Positions 17,436-27,475 of a DNA stretch of 64,000 nucleotides are shown in pieces. The notes under the pieces are model-generated. The model was not told the DNA's origin, searched no databases, and saw nothing but the letters and a program-made list of their open reading frames with translations. How positions within the stretch are numbered: position 1 is the stretch's first letter; every line of letters begins with the position of its first letter. The position numbers and the translations under genes were made by a program. Source of the stretch: Rubrivivax sp. (GTDB lineage Bacteria; Pseudomonadota; Gammaproteobacteria; Burkholderiales; Burkholderiaceae_C); assembly GCA_016719535.1 (NCBI GenBank), contig JADJYX010000001.1, positions 992,001 through 1,056,000 of the forward strand, given 5' to 3'.

Positions 17436-19124
17436 ATGACCGCCCCGATCCCCGTTCCCCGCTTCAGCCAGTTCTACCGCCACGCCGAACTCACCCGATT
17501 GCTGCAGGACTATGCCGCCGCGCTGCCGGGGCTGGTGCAGCTGAGCAGCCTCGGCCAGAGCCACGAAGGCCGCGACATCTGGCTGGTCACCGTGACCAAC
17601 AGCGTCACCGGCCCCGCCGACGAGAAGCCGGCGCTGTGGATCGACGGCAACATCCACGCCGCCGAGCTGACGGCCTCCACCGCCTGCCTGTATTTCCTGC
17701 ACCAGCTGGCCACCGGTGCCGACGACCCGAAGATCCGCCACCTGCTGGATACGCGCACCGTCTACATCTGCCCGCGCCTGAACCCCGACGGCGCCGAGCT
17801 GGCGCTGGCCGACAAGCCGCGCCACATCCGCAGCGGGACGCGGCCCTATCCCTTCGACGAACCGCATGTCGAGGGCCTGACGGTCGAGGACGTCGACGGC
17901 GACGGCCGCATGCTCTACATGCGCATCCCCGACCCGCACGGCCCGTACAAGCAGCACGCCACCGAGCCGCGGCTGATGGTGGCGCGCGAGCCCGGCGAAT
18001 TCGGCGGCCGCTACTACCGGCTGATGCCCGAGGGCATGCTGAAAAACTGGGACGGCCTGCAGATCAGCGTCAACAAGGACCGCGAGGGGCTGGATCTCAA
18101 CCGCAACTTCCCGGCCTACTGGCGGCAGGAATTCGAGCAGGCCGGCGCCGGCCCCTACCCGACCAGCGAGCCCGAGGTGCGCGCGATGGTCGACTTCATC
18201 GTGCGCCACCCCAACATCGGCGCGGCAGTGAGCTTCCACACGCACAGCGGCGTCATCCTGCGGCCCATGGGCACGCAGAGCGACGACGACATGACGCCCG
18301 AGGACCTGTGGATGTACAAGCGGCTGTCGGATCTGGGCGCCAGGCTCACCGGCTACCCGGCGATCAGCACCTTCCACGATTTCAAATACCACCCGAAGGA
18401 GATCATCACCGGCACGCAGGACTGGGTGTACGAGCACCTGGGCGCATTGTTCTGGACGGTGGAGATCTGGGCGCCCAACAAGGAAGCCGGCATCGACGAC
18501 TACCAGTGGATCGAGTGGTACCGCGAGCACCCGGTGGAAGACGACCTCAAGCTGCTGAAGTGGAGCGACGAGCAGTGCGGCGGCCAGGCGCATGTCGACT
18601 GGTACCCCTTCCGCCACCCGCAGCTGGGCATGGTCGAGCTCGGCGGCTGGGACCGCATGAACTTCTGGCGCAACCCGCCGCCGCACCTGCGCGAGCGCGA
18701 GGCCGCGCGCTTCCCCGGCTGGCTCGCGCAGATCGCGCTCTCGCTGCCCTGCCTGGAGGTGCTGCGCACCGAGGTGCGGGCGCTCGGCAACGACACCTGG
18801 CGCGTGCGCCTGGCGGTGGCCAACAGCGGCTACCTGCCCAGCAACGTGAGCAAGCGCGCCATCGAGCGCAAGACCGCGCGCGGCACCGTCTTCCAGATCC
18901 ACCTGCCGCCGGGCGTGGCGCTGGTCAGCGGCAAGGAGCGCCTCGAAGGCCCGCACCTCGACGGCCACGCGCCGAAGACCAGCCTGCAGGCCTTCCTGCC
19001 CAACCGCGACATCACCGCCGACCGCGCGGTGGCCGAATGGATCGTGCACGGCGCGCGCGGCACCGCGATCGCGCTCACCGCCCGCGCCGACCGCGCCGGC
19101 ATGGTGCGCGCCGAGGTCACGCGC
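17436..19124 (+). CDS. M14-family zinc carboxypeptidase, 3' end lost in poly-G
   Basis: A peptidase of the M14 family, likely cytoplasmic because no signal peptide is seen. Zinc ligands H74 and E77 (H-A-A-E) and H268 (S-F-H-T-H) and the catalytic glutamate E343 (T-V-E-I-W) are in place. After the peptidase domain, residues from about 445 form a beta-rich C-terminal domain. The last believable codon is CGC at 19122-19124 (residue 563), after which the sequence turns into a run of 29 G. The true stop is not visible, though homologues of similar architecture would be expected to end soon after. Confidence 0.85.
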
Positions 19125-20168
<1,044 letters not shown>

Positions 20169-20519
20169 GTGAAGGTGGCGCGCACGACCATCGTCGCGCG
20201 GCTGGCGCGGCTCGAGCGCGAGGGCATCGTCAGCGGCTATACCGTGCGCCTGCGGCAGGACCTGGCGCAGCAGGGCCTGTCGGCCTTCGTCGGCATCACC
20301 GTGCAGCCGCGCGCCGGCGCCGACGTGGTGAAGCTGCTGCTGCGCTTTCCCGAGGTCAAGCAGCTCGACTCGGTGAGCGGCCAGTTCGACTACATGGCGC
20401 TGCTGCGCGCCGAATCGGCCGAGCGGCTCGATGCGCTGCTCGACCGCATCCGCGCGCTCGAAGGCGTGCAGCAGACCACCACGTCCGTCGTGCTGTCGCG
20501 GCGCATCGACCGGGCCTGA
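20169..20519 (+). CDS. Lrp/AsnC-family transcriptional regulator, 5' end lost
   Basis: The visible 116 codons begin inside the helix-turn-helix (V-A-R-T-T-I-V-A-R-L-A-R-L-E-R-E-G) and continue into the RAM ligand-binding domain, which in Lrp/AsnC proteins binds amino acids and drives oligomer assembly. About 35 N-terminal residues are missing in the poly-G zone. An ATG at 19503, at the end of the second normal-looking island, is in the same frame and could be the true start if the bases between are spurious. The stop precedes the next start by only 2 bases. Confidence 0.85.
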   Translation: MKVARTTIVARLARLEREGIVSGYTVRLRQDLAQQGLSAFVGITVQPRAGADVVKLLLRFPEVKQLDSVSGQFDYMALLRAESAERLDALLDRIRALEGVQQTTTSVVLSRRIDRA

Positions 20520-20521
20520 GC

Positions 20522-20953
20522 GTGGACATTCCCGGCTGGACCGCGCTGGCCACCCACCCCTGGGCCTACCCGGCGCTGGAGGTGGTGCACATCGTCGGCA
20601 TCGCACTGCTGCTGGGCAACCTGGTGGCGCTGGAGCTGCGCGTCTGGGGCACCGCGGCCACGTTGCCGGTGGCGGCGCTGGCGCGGCTGGCCCTCTCGCT
20701 GTCGGTCGCCGGCTTCGGTCTGGCAGCGGCCAGCGGGCTGCTGATGTTCAGCAGCCAGCCCGGCGATCTGCTGGCCAACCGCGCCTTCGTGGTCAAGATC
20801 GGGCTGCTGATGGCGGCTGGCACCAATGCCGCCCTCTTCCATGCCCGCGGCGGCCTGCAGCGGCTGGACGCCCTGGCACGCGCGCAGACCGTGCTGTCAC
20901 TGGGGCTTTGGCTGGGCATGATCATCACCGGCCGCTGGATCGCCTACGCCTGA
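20522..20953 (+). CDS. small four-helix membrane protein (DUF6644-like)
   Basis: A 143-residue integral membrane protein with four predicted helices (about residues 18-40, 52-75, 88-106 and 120-140) and no signal peptide. A histidine at residue 23 lies in the first helix (V-V-H-I-V-G-I). It resembles the uncharacterised DUF6644 group, but that call rests on pattern and context only. The GTG start is 2 bases after the regulator stop, so it is likely co-transcribed, and a DUF6152 gene follows 12 bases later. Confidence 0.65.
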   Translation: MDIPGWTALATHPWAYPALEVVHIVGIALLLGNLVALELRVWGTAATLPVAALARLALSLSVAGFGLAAASGLLMFSSQPGDLLANRAFVVKIGLLMAAGTNAALFHARGGLQRLDALARAQTVLSLGLWLGMIITGRWIAYA

Positions 20954-20965
20954 AAGGAGCCCCTC

Positions 20966-21433
20966 ATGCAACGACGCCATGCCCTGCTGCTGCCGCTGGC
21001 GCTGGCCGCGCCCTGGGCGCGTGCCCATCACGGCTGGAGCAGCTTCGACCTCGAACGGCCGATCTGGCTCGAGGGCCGTGCCACCAAGGTGAACTGGCGC
21101 AACCCGCATGCCGAACTCGAGCTGGAAGTGCCCGCCGACCTGCGCGTGCCCGCCGATCTGGTGCAGCGCAGCGTGCCGGCGCAGACGGCATCGGTCGACG
21201 GGCCGAAGCTGCTGCAGGCGGCCACGGTGCCCAAGCGCCGCGATCGCCGCTGGCAGATCGAGCTGGCGCCGCTGTCGCGCATGGAGGCCTGGAAGGTGTC
21301 GCCGATCCAGGTCGGCGACCGCATCGGCGTGCTGGGCTTCACCTTTGCCGGCGAGAAGGGCGACGCCATCCTGCGCGTCGAATACCTGTTTGTCGACGGC
21401 AAGGTCTACGGGCTGCGTTCGTCGCCGGCCTGA
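20966..21433 (+). CDS. exported DUF6152-family protein
   Basis: A 155-residue periplasmic protein. A basic signal peptide with an early R-R ends near the alanine of W-A-R-A; the mature protein opens with H-H-G-W-S-S-F-D, the mark of DUF6152, followed by W-R-N-P-H. Paired histidines at a mature N-terminus hint at metal binding, but that is inference. GGAG precedes the ATG. Its stop codon abuts that of the convergent crystallin-like gene with no spacer. Confidence 0.78.
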   Translation: MQRRHALLLPLALAAPWARAHHGWSSFDLERPIWLEGRATKVNWRNPHAELELEVPADLRVPADLVQRSVPAQTASVDGPKLLQAATVPKRRDRRWQIELAPLSRMEAWKVSPIQVGDRIGVLGFTFAGEKGDAILRVEYLFVDGKVYGLRSSPA

Positions 21434-22375
21434 TCAGCGCGGGCGCAACGAACTCAGCTGACCGGCCAGTGCCGGCGGCAGCCGGTGGCGGCCCGGCCCG
21501 TAGGTGACGCAGGTCCCGCGAAAGCGCGCGCCGCTGCACAGCTCCCAGCGGCCCTGGTGCACTTCCACCCACTGGGCGCGGTCGTTGAAGTCGAGCTCGC
21601 GCAGATGGGCCACGGCCTCGTTCACGCGCAGTGGCTGGCTGCGTCGCCCGTCGCCGTCGTACAGCGTGACCGAAGCCTCGGGCCCGCCGGGCCTCCAGCC
21701 GCCACCGCCGCTGCCACCGGGATCGCTGCCGTCGACGCGGCGCACCGACGAGACCTCGTCCTGCATGTTGCGCCCCAGCGCATGGCGCCCCGGACCCAGC
21801 ACCACACAGTCGCCGCCGAAATCGGCATGGCGGCAGAAGGCCCAGCGGCCGCGCTGGATGTCCACCGCCGAGGTCTGGTCGTTGAAATCGCGGTCGGCCA
21901 GGTTGCGCACGGCGTCGTCGAGCAGAAGGCGACGGCCGCTGAAATCCGGGTGCTCGTAGAGCACGACATCGGCCCGGCCCACCGGCTGCGGGCGACCGGG
22001 CACCGGCAGCGGGCCGCCGCCGGCGCCGCCCGGCCCCACGGGCCGCAGCGACGACAGCCGGTTGCGCAGGTCCGGCGGCAGTTCATGGCGGCCGGGGCCG
22101 AAGACCCGGCAGGCGCCGTTGTAGCCGCCGTCGGGGCACAGTTCCCAGCGTCCGCTGCGGATTTCCACATGCGAGGTCGAATCGTTGAAGCCCAGCGAGC
22201 GCAGGTCCTCCACCGCGTCGTCGACCCACACCACCTGCCCCTGCAGGTCGCTGGCGATCAGGCGCACCGCGCCGCCGCCGCGGTCCTGCGCCAGCGCCGG
22301 CGCGGGGGCCAGTGCGGGGGCCAGGGCCAGGGCCCAGGCCAGGGTGGTCGAGGTGATCAGGGTGCGGGCATGCAT
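21434..22375 (-). CDS. exported beta/gamma-crystallin-like protein with three repeats
   Basis: A 313-residue secreted or periplasmic protein with a signal peptide ending around A-L-A-Q at residue 30. Three similar modules follow (about residues 38-112, 132-207 and 226-313). Each has a strand with F-N-D, then G-R-W-x-x-C, a second cysteine, the loop G-P-G-R-H and a closing L-S-S-L/V-R. This is the Greek-key pattern of beta/gamma-crystallins, whose bacterial members often bind calcium. Glycine- and proline-rich linkers join the modules. It stands alone on the minus strand with no enzyme partner. Confidence 0.78.
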   Translation of the reverse strand: MHARTLITSTTLAWALALAPALAPAPALAQDRGGGAVRLIASDLQGQVVWVDDAVEDLRSLGFNDSTSHVEIRSGRWELCPDGGYNGACRVFGPGRHELPPDLRNRLSSLRPVGPGGAGGGPLPVPGRPQPVGRADVVLYEHPDFSGRRLLLDDAVRNLADRDFNDQTSAVDIQRGRWAFCRHADFGGDCVVLGPGRHALGRNMQDEVSSVRRVDGSDPGGSGGGGWRPGGPEASVTLYDGDGRRSQPLRVNEAVAHLRELDFNDRAQWVEVHQGRWELCSGARFRGTCVTYGPGRHRLPPALAGQLSSLRPR

Positions 22376-22484
22376 GGTGTGACTCTCCGGGGGGTTGCCG
22401 GTCTGTCAACGCGGGCCGGGGTGATGGGGACCACCGCCACGCCGCCGTCATCGTGACCGCTGGTGACCGGCCGGGCACGATCGC

Positions 22485-23555
22485 TCATTCGGCGTCCGTC
22501 GGCGGTGCGGCCTCGGCCACCCAGGCCTCCAGCAGCATATAGGCCACCGCCAGCACCACCGGGCCGACGAAGATGCCCACCAGCCCGAAGGCGAACAGGC
22601 CGCCGATGACGCCGGCAAAGATCAGCAGCAGCGGCAGGTCGGCGCCCATGCGGATGAGCATCGGCCGGATCACGTTGTCCATGGTGGTGATGATCAGCGT
22701 GCAGACGAGCAGGAAGACGCCCCAGCCGATCTGCCCGCTGTAGAAGACCCAGATCACCGCCGGCACCAGCACCGGTGCCGGGCCCACCTGCGCGATGCAC
22801 AGCATGAACATCAGCGCCGTCAGCAGCCCGGCGAAGGGGATGTCGACGATGGCCAGCGTGATGCCGCCCAGCACCGACTGCACCACCGCCGTCACCCCCA
22901 CGCCCAGCGCCACGCCGCGGATGGCCTCGCCGGCCAGCTGCACGGTGGAGGCGCCCCTTTCGCCGGCCAGGCGGCAGGCGAAGCGGCGCACCGACTCGGC
23001 GGCGTCTTCGCCGTTCGCGTAGAGGATGGCGGCGATCACCACCGTCATCAGGAACTGCAGCACCAGCAGGCCGACCGAGCCGACCTCGGCCACGAACCAG
23101 CGCGTGGCGGTGCCGGCGTACGGCGTCAGCCTTTCCAGCAGGCTGCCCAGCCCGGCGGAGACCGCCTGCTCCCACGCCCGCACCAGCCAGCCGCCGATCA
23201 GCGGCACCGTCGCCACCCAGTCGGGCGGCTTCGGACCGGCGCGCCAGGCGGCGATCAGCCGCGCCCATTCCACCAGCCGGTCGGCGTTGTTGACGATGGT
23301 GACGATGGCCAGCACCAGCGGCACCACGAACAGCAGCAGCAGCAGCAGCGTCATCGCCGTCACCGCCACCCAGCGGCGGCCCCGGGCCCCGCGCTGCACG
23401 CGCAGCATCAGCGGCCAGGTGGCGACGACGACCATCGTGGCCCAGATCGTCGGCCCCAGGAAGGGCCGCAGCACCCACAGCGACGCGCCCACCAGCAACG
23501 CCAGCGCCAGCACCGCGAAGGTGGTGCGGGTGAGGTCGCTCGAACCGCTGCTCAT
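22485..23555 (-). CDS. AI-2E family transporter (YdiK-like)
   Basis: An inner-membrane protein of 356 residues with about eight hydrophobic helices: two near residues 12-50, one at 65-90, and a cluster after residue 155 that includes Q-V-G-P-A-P and D-N-V-I-R-P, motifs typical of the AI-2E family. Members have been linked to autoinducer-2 export and to Na+/H+ antiport; the substrate here cannot be told. It begins directly after the stop of the DUF3299 gene without spacer, so it is the last gene of a four-gene leftward operon. Confidence 0.86.
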   Translation of the reverse strand: MSSGSSDLTRTTFAVLALALLVGASLWVLRPFLGPTIWATMVVVATWPLMLRVQRGARGRRWVAVTAMTLLLLLLFVVPLVLAIVTIVNNADRLVEWARLIAAWRAGPKPPDWVATVPLIGGWLVRAWEQAVSAGLGSLLERLTPYAGTATRWFVAEVGSVGLLVLQFLMTVVIAAILYANGEDAAESVRRFACRLAGERGASTVQLAGEAIRGVALGVGVTAVVQSVLGGITLAIVDIPFAGLLTALMFMLCIAQVGPAPVLVPAVIWVFYSGQIGWGVFLLVCTLIITTMDNVIRPMLIRMGADLPLLLIFAGVIGGLFAFGLVGIFVGPVVLAVAYMLLEAWVAEAAPPTDAE

Positions 23556-24176
23556 TCAGCGTGGGCGTTCGACATAGGGTTCGACCCGCTGCGCCTGCAT
23601 GCGGTAGCCGGCGGCGCCCATGTAGGAGTCGACCTTCTCGCGCACCAGCGTGCCGCTGATCCACACCGGGTCCATCGACCGCATCTTGGTGGCGTTCTGC
23701 GGCAGCACATGGATGATCTGGTTGGCCGGCGGCGGCGGTGAATGGATGCAGGCGCCGAAATAGGGCACGAGCAGAAATTCCTTCAGTCCGTCGGCCGTCT
23801 CCTCCAGCGGCACCACATAACCCGGAATGCGCACGGCCTGGCCGTCGAGCGCGGGGTTGGCGGGCGCGTTGTCCCACACCTTGCGCAGCTGTTTGAGCAT
23901 CTCGGTGGCGCGCGGGTCGGCGTCGGACAGGTTGCCGAGGTCCAGCCCCTTGAGCTCCTTCATCGGGTCCCAGTCCTTGGGCACCAGTTCGTCCCAGCGG
24001 ATCTCGCGGAAGGCGCCCGGCCTGGCCGCCGGCGCCTTCGCCGGGGCCGAGGCCTTGCCGCTGCCCAGCACCGGCCCGGGCACCGGCACCCCCTGTGGTG
24101 CCTGCGCTTGTGCCTGGGCCTGGGCGAGCAGGGCCGCCAGCGTCAGGGTGGCGGCGGTGAGCACGGTGCGGATCAT
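23556..24176 (-). CDS. exported DUF3299-domain protein
   Basis: A 206-residue protein with a signal peptide (cleavage around residue 20-25) and a Pro/Ala-rich linker. The DUF3299 domain contains I-P-G-Y-V-V-P-L-E and the metal-site-like F-G-A-C-I-H-S-P-P-P-P-A-N-Q block. It sits between the ABC permease (6 bases upstream) and the AI-2E gene. DUF3299 genes recur beside MacB/FtsX-type ABC pairs in Gammaproteobacteria, where a related operon has been tied to zinc supply. A similar role here is only an analogy, as no Zur site is visible. Confidence 0.8.
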   Translation of the reverse strand: MIRTVLTAATLTLAALLAQAQAQAQAPQGVPVPGPVLGSGKASAPAKAPAARPGAFREIRWDELVPKDWDPMKELKGLDLGNLSDADPRATEMLKQLRKVWDNAPANPALDGQAVRIPGYVVPLEETADGLKEFLLVPYFGACIHSPPPPANQIIHVLPQNATKMRSMDPVWISGTLVREKVDSYMGAAGYRMQAQRVEPYVERPR

Positions 24177-24182
24177 GCGGCT

Positions 24183-25457
24183 TCAGCTCCGGGGCGAGAG
24201 CCCGTCGGCCAGCGACAGGCGGTAGGCACGCAGGCCTGGAATCAGGCCGGCAAGCATACCCGCCAGCACCACGGCACCCCACAGCAGGGCCTGCGCGGCC
24301 GACGGGGCACCGCCCTGCAGCGTGATGCCGAACTGCGTCTGCACCCAGGGCCCGGCCAGCGCCACCGCGGCGAAGCTCACCGCCGCACCGATCACCGACC
24401 CGGCCAGCGTGACCAGCAGCGCCTCGATGGTCAGCAGCCCCAGCACGTGGCGCGGGCCGGCGCCGACGGCGCGCAGCACCGCCAGTTCGCGCCGGCGTTC
24501 GTTCAGCCCCGCCAGCACCACCGCCACCAGCGAGGCCAGGCTGACCACCGCCACCAGGCCCGACATCGCCTGCAGCGCCCGTTCGCCGACGCCGAGCACG
24601 TCCCACAACTCGTCCAGTGCCACACCGGGCAGCACGGCCAGCAGCGGTTCGGCCTCGTACTGGGCCACCCAGCGCTGCACGACGAAGACCGCCGCGCGGC
24701 TCTTCAGGCCCACCAGCACCGCGGTCACCTGCTGGGGCTCGAGGTCGAACTTGCGTGCCTGATCGGCGGGGACGGACATGCCCGGCAGCGGCGCACCGCC
24801 GGCCCAGTCGAGGTGGATGGCCTCCAGCGCCTGCAGGCTGACGTGCACGGTGCGGTCCACCGGCGTGCCGGTGCGCGCCAGCACGCCGACCACGGTGAAG
24901 GGCTTGTCGGCATGTTCGCTGCCCGGCATGCCGCCGGCGCCATGCGCCAGCGTGATGCGCTGCCCCGTGCGGTAACCCAGCGAGCGCGCCACCTCGGCGC
25001 CGATCACCGCCTCGTACAGACCATCCAGCGTGCCGGCGAAGGCGCGGCCCTCGGCCAGCTGCAGCGGCTGCCGGTCGCCGTAGCGAAAACGCTCGAAATA
25101 GGCCGGCGTGGTGCCCAGCACCGGCCGGCCACGGTGCGAATCACCGAGCGCGATCGGCACCGTCCACGCCACCGCGCGGTGCTCGGCCAGCGCACGCGCG
25201 CTCGCCATCGTGATGTTGTTGGTGGCGCCGCCGACGCGGAAGACCGCATACAGCATCAGCTGCACGGGCCCGGTGCGCGCGCCGACGATGAGGTCGGTGC
25301 CGCTGACCGACTGCGCGAAGCTCGCGCGCACGTCGGCACGCAGCCGCTCCAGCGTCAGCAGCAGCCCGGTGGCCAGCGCGATGCACAAGGCCACCAGGCT
25401 CAGCGTCAGGCGCCGGTTCCAGGCGCTGCGTGCGGCAATCGAAAGGAGTGTCCTCAT
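24183..25457 (-). CDS. ABC transporter permease, FtsX/MacB-like
   Basis: Inner-membrane protein of 424 residues with the MacB/LolC topology: one helix at about 15-37, a periplasmic domain of about 230 residues, then three helices near 280-305, 325-350 and 385-410. The segment E-R-R-R-E-L-A-V-L-R-A-V-G-A, just inside the second helix, is the coupling motif of the FtsX permease domain. Such proteins do not import; they use ATP to move or extract envelope components. The ATG at 25457 overlaps the ATPase stop by four bases (ATGA), giving translational coupling. Confidence 0.88.
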   Translation of the reverse strand: MRTLLSIAARSAWNRRLTLSLVALCIALATGLLLTLERLRADVRASFAQSVSGTDLIVGARTGPVQLMLYAVFRVGGATNNITMASARALAEHRAVAWTVPIALGDSHRGRPVLGTTPAYFERFRYGDRQPLQLAEGRAFAGTLDGLYEAVIGAEVARSLGYRTGQRITLAHGAGGMPGSEHADKPFTVVGVLARTGTPVDRTVHVSLQALEAIHLDWAGGAPLPGMSVPADQARKFDLEPQQVTAVLVGLKSRAAVFVVQRWVAQYEAEPLLAVLPGVALDELWDVLGVGERALQAMSGLVAVVSLASLVAVVLAGLNERRRELAVLRAVGAGPRHVLGLLTIEALLVTLAGSVIGAAVSFAAVALAGPWVQTQFGITLQGGAPSAAQALLWGAVVLAGMLAGLIPGLRAYRLSLADGLSPRS

Positions 25458-26149
25458 GCGGCCCGCGCCAGCGCCCGGTTGAGCTGCGGCAGCGACAGCC
25501 GGCGGTCGAAGGCGGCGGCCAGCCGCTCGTCGTGGCTGACGAAGACCAGCGTGCTGCCGCTGTCGCGGCACTGGCCGAGCAGCAGGTCCATGAAGGCATC
25601 GCGCAGCGCGGCGTCCAGTGCCGAGGTCGGTTCGTCGGCAATCACCAGCTCCGGGCGGCCGATCAGCGCGCGCGCCGCCGCCGCGCGCTGCTGCTGGCCG
25701 ACCGAGAGTTCATCGGCGCGGCGCGGCCACAGCGCGTCGGGCAGGCCGACGCGGGCCAGCAGCTCGTGCGCACGCGACGTCACGTCGCCGGCGCGTTCGG
25801 CGCGCCGCGCCGAGAAGCGGCAGGGCAGGGTGACGTTGTCGAGCACGCTCAGGTAGGGCAGCAGGTTGAACTGCTGGAAGACATAACCGACATGGTCGGC
25901 GCGCAGGCGGTCGCGCGCGGCGCCGGGCAGGGCCGACCAGGGCCGGCCCAGCAGCTTCACCTCGCCCGCGGTGGGCACCAGCACGCCGGCCAGCAGGCCC
26001 AGCAGCGTGCTCTTGCCGCAGCCGCTGGGGCCGTGCAGGAAGACGCTCTCGCCGGCGGCGATGTGCAGTTCCGGGATGGCCAGCGTGTCGTGCGTGGCGC
26101 GTGGCCAGGCGAAGCGCAGGTGGTGGATGTGGATCACGGCGGCGCGCAT
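25454..26149 (-). CDS. ABC transporter ATP-binding protein, LolD/MacB type
   Basis: A 231-residue ATPase of the LolD/MacB group. Walker A GPSGCGKST is at 40-48, the Q-loop lies in F-Q-Q-F-N-L-L-P-Y-L, the signature reads L-S-V-G-Q-Q-Q-R and Walker B ends I-A-D-E-P-T-S-A-L-D. It pairs with the FtsX/MacB-like permease directly downstream. It is the first gene of the four-gene leftward operon and lies 31 bases from the divergent nucleotidase gene. Confidence 0.9.
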   Translation of the reverse strand: MRAAVIHIHHLRFAWPRATHDTLAIPELHIAAGESVFLHGPSGCGKSTLLGLLAGVLVPTAGEVKLLGRPWSALPGAARDRLRADHVGYVFQQFNLLPYLSVLDNVTLPCRFSARRAERAGDVTSRAHELLARVGLPDALWPRRADELSVGQQQRAAAARALIGRPELVIADEPTSALDAALRDAFMDLLLGQCRDSGSTLVFVSHDERLAAAFDRRLSLPQLNRALARAA

Positions 26150-26180
26150 TGTGCCGCCCTCGCGTGGCTATGATGAGCCG

Positions 26181-27077
26181 ATGCCCGCCAGCCTGGAAGG
26201 TCGACTCGTCGTCGCGATCAGTTCACGCGCGCTGTTCGATTTCGAGGAGGAGAACCGCGTCTTCGAGGCCGCCGACGACCATGCCTACATGCAGCTGCAG
26301 CTGCAGCGGCTGGAGCAGCCGGCAAGGCCGGGCGTGGCCTTCTCGCTGGTGCACAAGCTGCTGGCCTTCAACGCCGGCGGCGAAGCGCGCGTGGAGGTGG
26401 TGATCCTGTCGCGCAACGATCCGGTATCGGGCCTGCGTGTCTTCCGCTCTTGCCAGCATTTCGGGCTGCCCATCGAGCGCGGGGTCTTCACGCGCGGCAC
26501 CAGTCCCTGGCGCTACCTGCGGCCGCTGGCGGCCAACCTCTTCCTGTCGACCAACGAGGCCGACGTGCGCTCCGGCCTGGCCGCCGGGGTGCCCGCCGCG
26601 CGCGTCTATCCGCACAGCATGCGTGCCTCCGACGCCCACCCGCACGAGGTGCGCATCGCCTTCGACGGCGATGCGGTGCTGTTCGGCGACGAGGCCGAAC
26701 GTGTCTTCCAGCGTGACGGCCTGTCGGCCTTCCAGCACCACGAGCGCGAGCACAGCACGCAGCCGCTGGCGCCGGGCCCGTTCAAGCCGCTGCTGCAGGC
26801 GCTGCACCGCCTGCAGCAGGCCGACGACACGGGCATGCGCATCCGCACCGCGCTCGTCACCGCGCGCAGCGCGCCGGCGCACGAGCGCGCCATGCGCACG
26901 CTGATGGACTGGCGCATCGAGGTCGACGAGGCCATGTTCCTGGGCGGGCTGCCCAAGGGCGAGTTTTTGCGCGAATTCGAGCCCGATTTTTTCTTCGACG
27001 ACCAGACCGGCCATGTCGAGCAGGCCGCCGGCCATGTGCCGGCCGGCCATGTGGCTGCGGGGGTGAGCAATCCATGA
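26181..27077 (+). CDS. cytosolic 5'-nucleotidase, cN-I (NT5C1) family
   Basis: Dephosphorylates nucleoside monophosphates in the cytoplasm. It has 298 residues and carries I-A-F-D-G-D-A-V-L-F near residue 158, the haloacid-dehalogenase-like nucleophile motif of this nucleotidase class, plus F-F-F-D-D-Q-T-G-H-V near the end. The last 20 residues repeat A-G-H-V, a short low-complexity tail. The ATG at 26181 follows a weak ribosome site. Its stop overlaps the lipoprotein start by four bases, so the two are coupled. Confidence 0.85.
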   Translation: MPASLEGRLVVAISSRALFDFEEENRVFEAADDHAYMQLQLQRLEQPARPGVAFSLVHKLLAFNAGGEARVEVVILSRNDPVSGLRVFRSCQHFGLPIERGVFTRGTSPWRYLRPLAANLFLSTNEADVRSGLAAGVPAARVYPHSMRASDAHPHEVRIAFDGDAVLFGDEAERVFQRDGLSAFQHHEREHSTQPLAPGPFKPLLQALHRLQQADDTGMRIRTALVTARSAPAHERAMRTLMDWRIEVDEAMFLGGLPKGEFLREFEPDFFFDDQTGHVEQAAGHVPAGHVAAGVSNP

Positions 27078-27475
27078 GGCATCGATGGACGGTCATGCTG
27101 GCGGCATGCGGCCTGTGCGCCTGCCAGGCGCCCGTGGTGGCGCTGCCGCCCGCGCTGCCAGCACCGGATGCCGCCGCGCGGCTGCTGGCGCAGATCCGCG
27201 CCGAGATCGGCGACGCGCCCTGCAGCCGCGACGATCAGTGCCGCACGCTGCCCATCGGCGCCAAGGCCTGCGGCGGGCCGGCGGCCTGGTGGGCCTGGTC
27301 CGAGGTCAACGCGCGCGGCGACCGCCTGCAGGCCTGGGCCCGCAAGCTCGAAGACGTCGAGCGTGAGCGCCAGGCGCGTGCGGGCCTGCTGTCGACCTGC
27401 ACCATCGTGCCCGACCCGGGGGCCTCGTGCGGGGGGCAGCGCTGCGTGCTCAACGCCCGCGGCGCGGCGCGCTGA
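27074..27475 (+). CDS. Cys-rich putative lipoprotein
   Basis: A 133-residue protein with a short signal sequence ending L-C-A-C, a plausible though imperfect lipobox with C17 as the lipidated residue. The mature part has the pattern C-x-x-D-x-Q-C followed by G-A-K-A-C-G-G-P, and two further cysteines near the C-terminus. Disulfides in the envelope are likely. I do not recognise a function. It is coupled to the nucleotidase gene by an ATGA overlap and is tail-to-tail with the patatin gene, whose stop abuts its own. Confidence 0.65.
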   Translation: MRHRWTVMLAACGLCACQAPVVALPPALPAPDAAARLLAQIRAEIGDAPCSRDDQCRTLPIGAKACGGPAAWWAWSEVNARGDRLQAWARKLEDVERERQARAGLLSTCTIVPDPGASCGGQRCVLNARGAAR

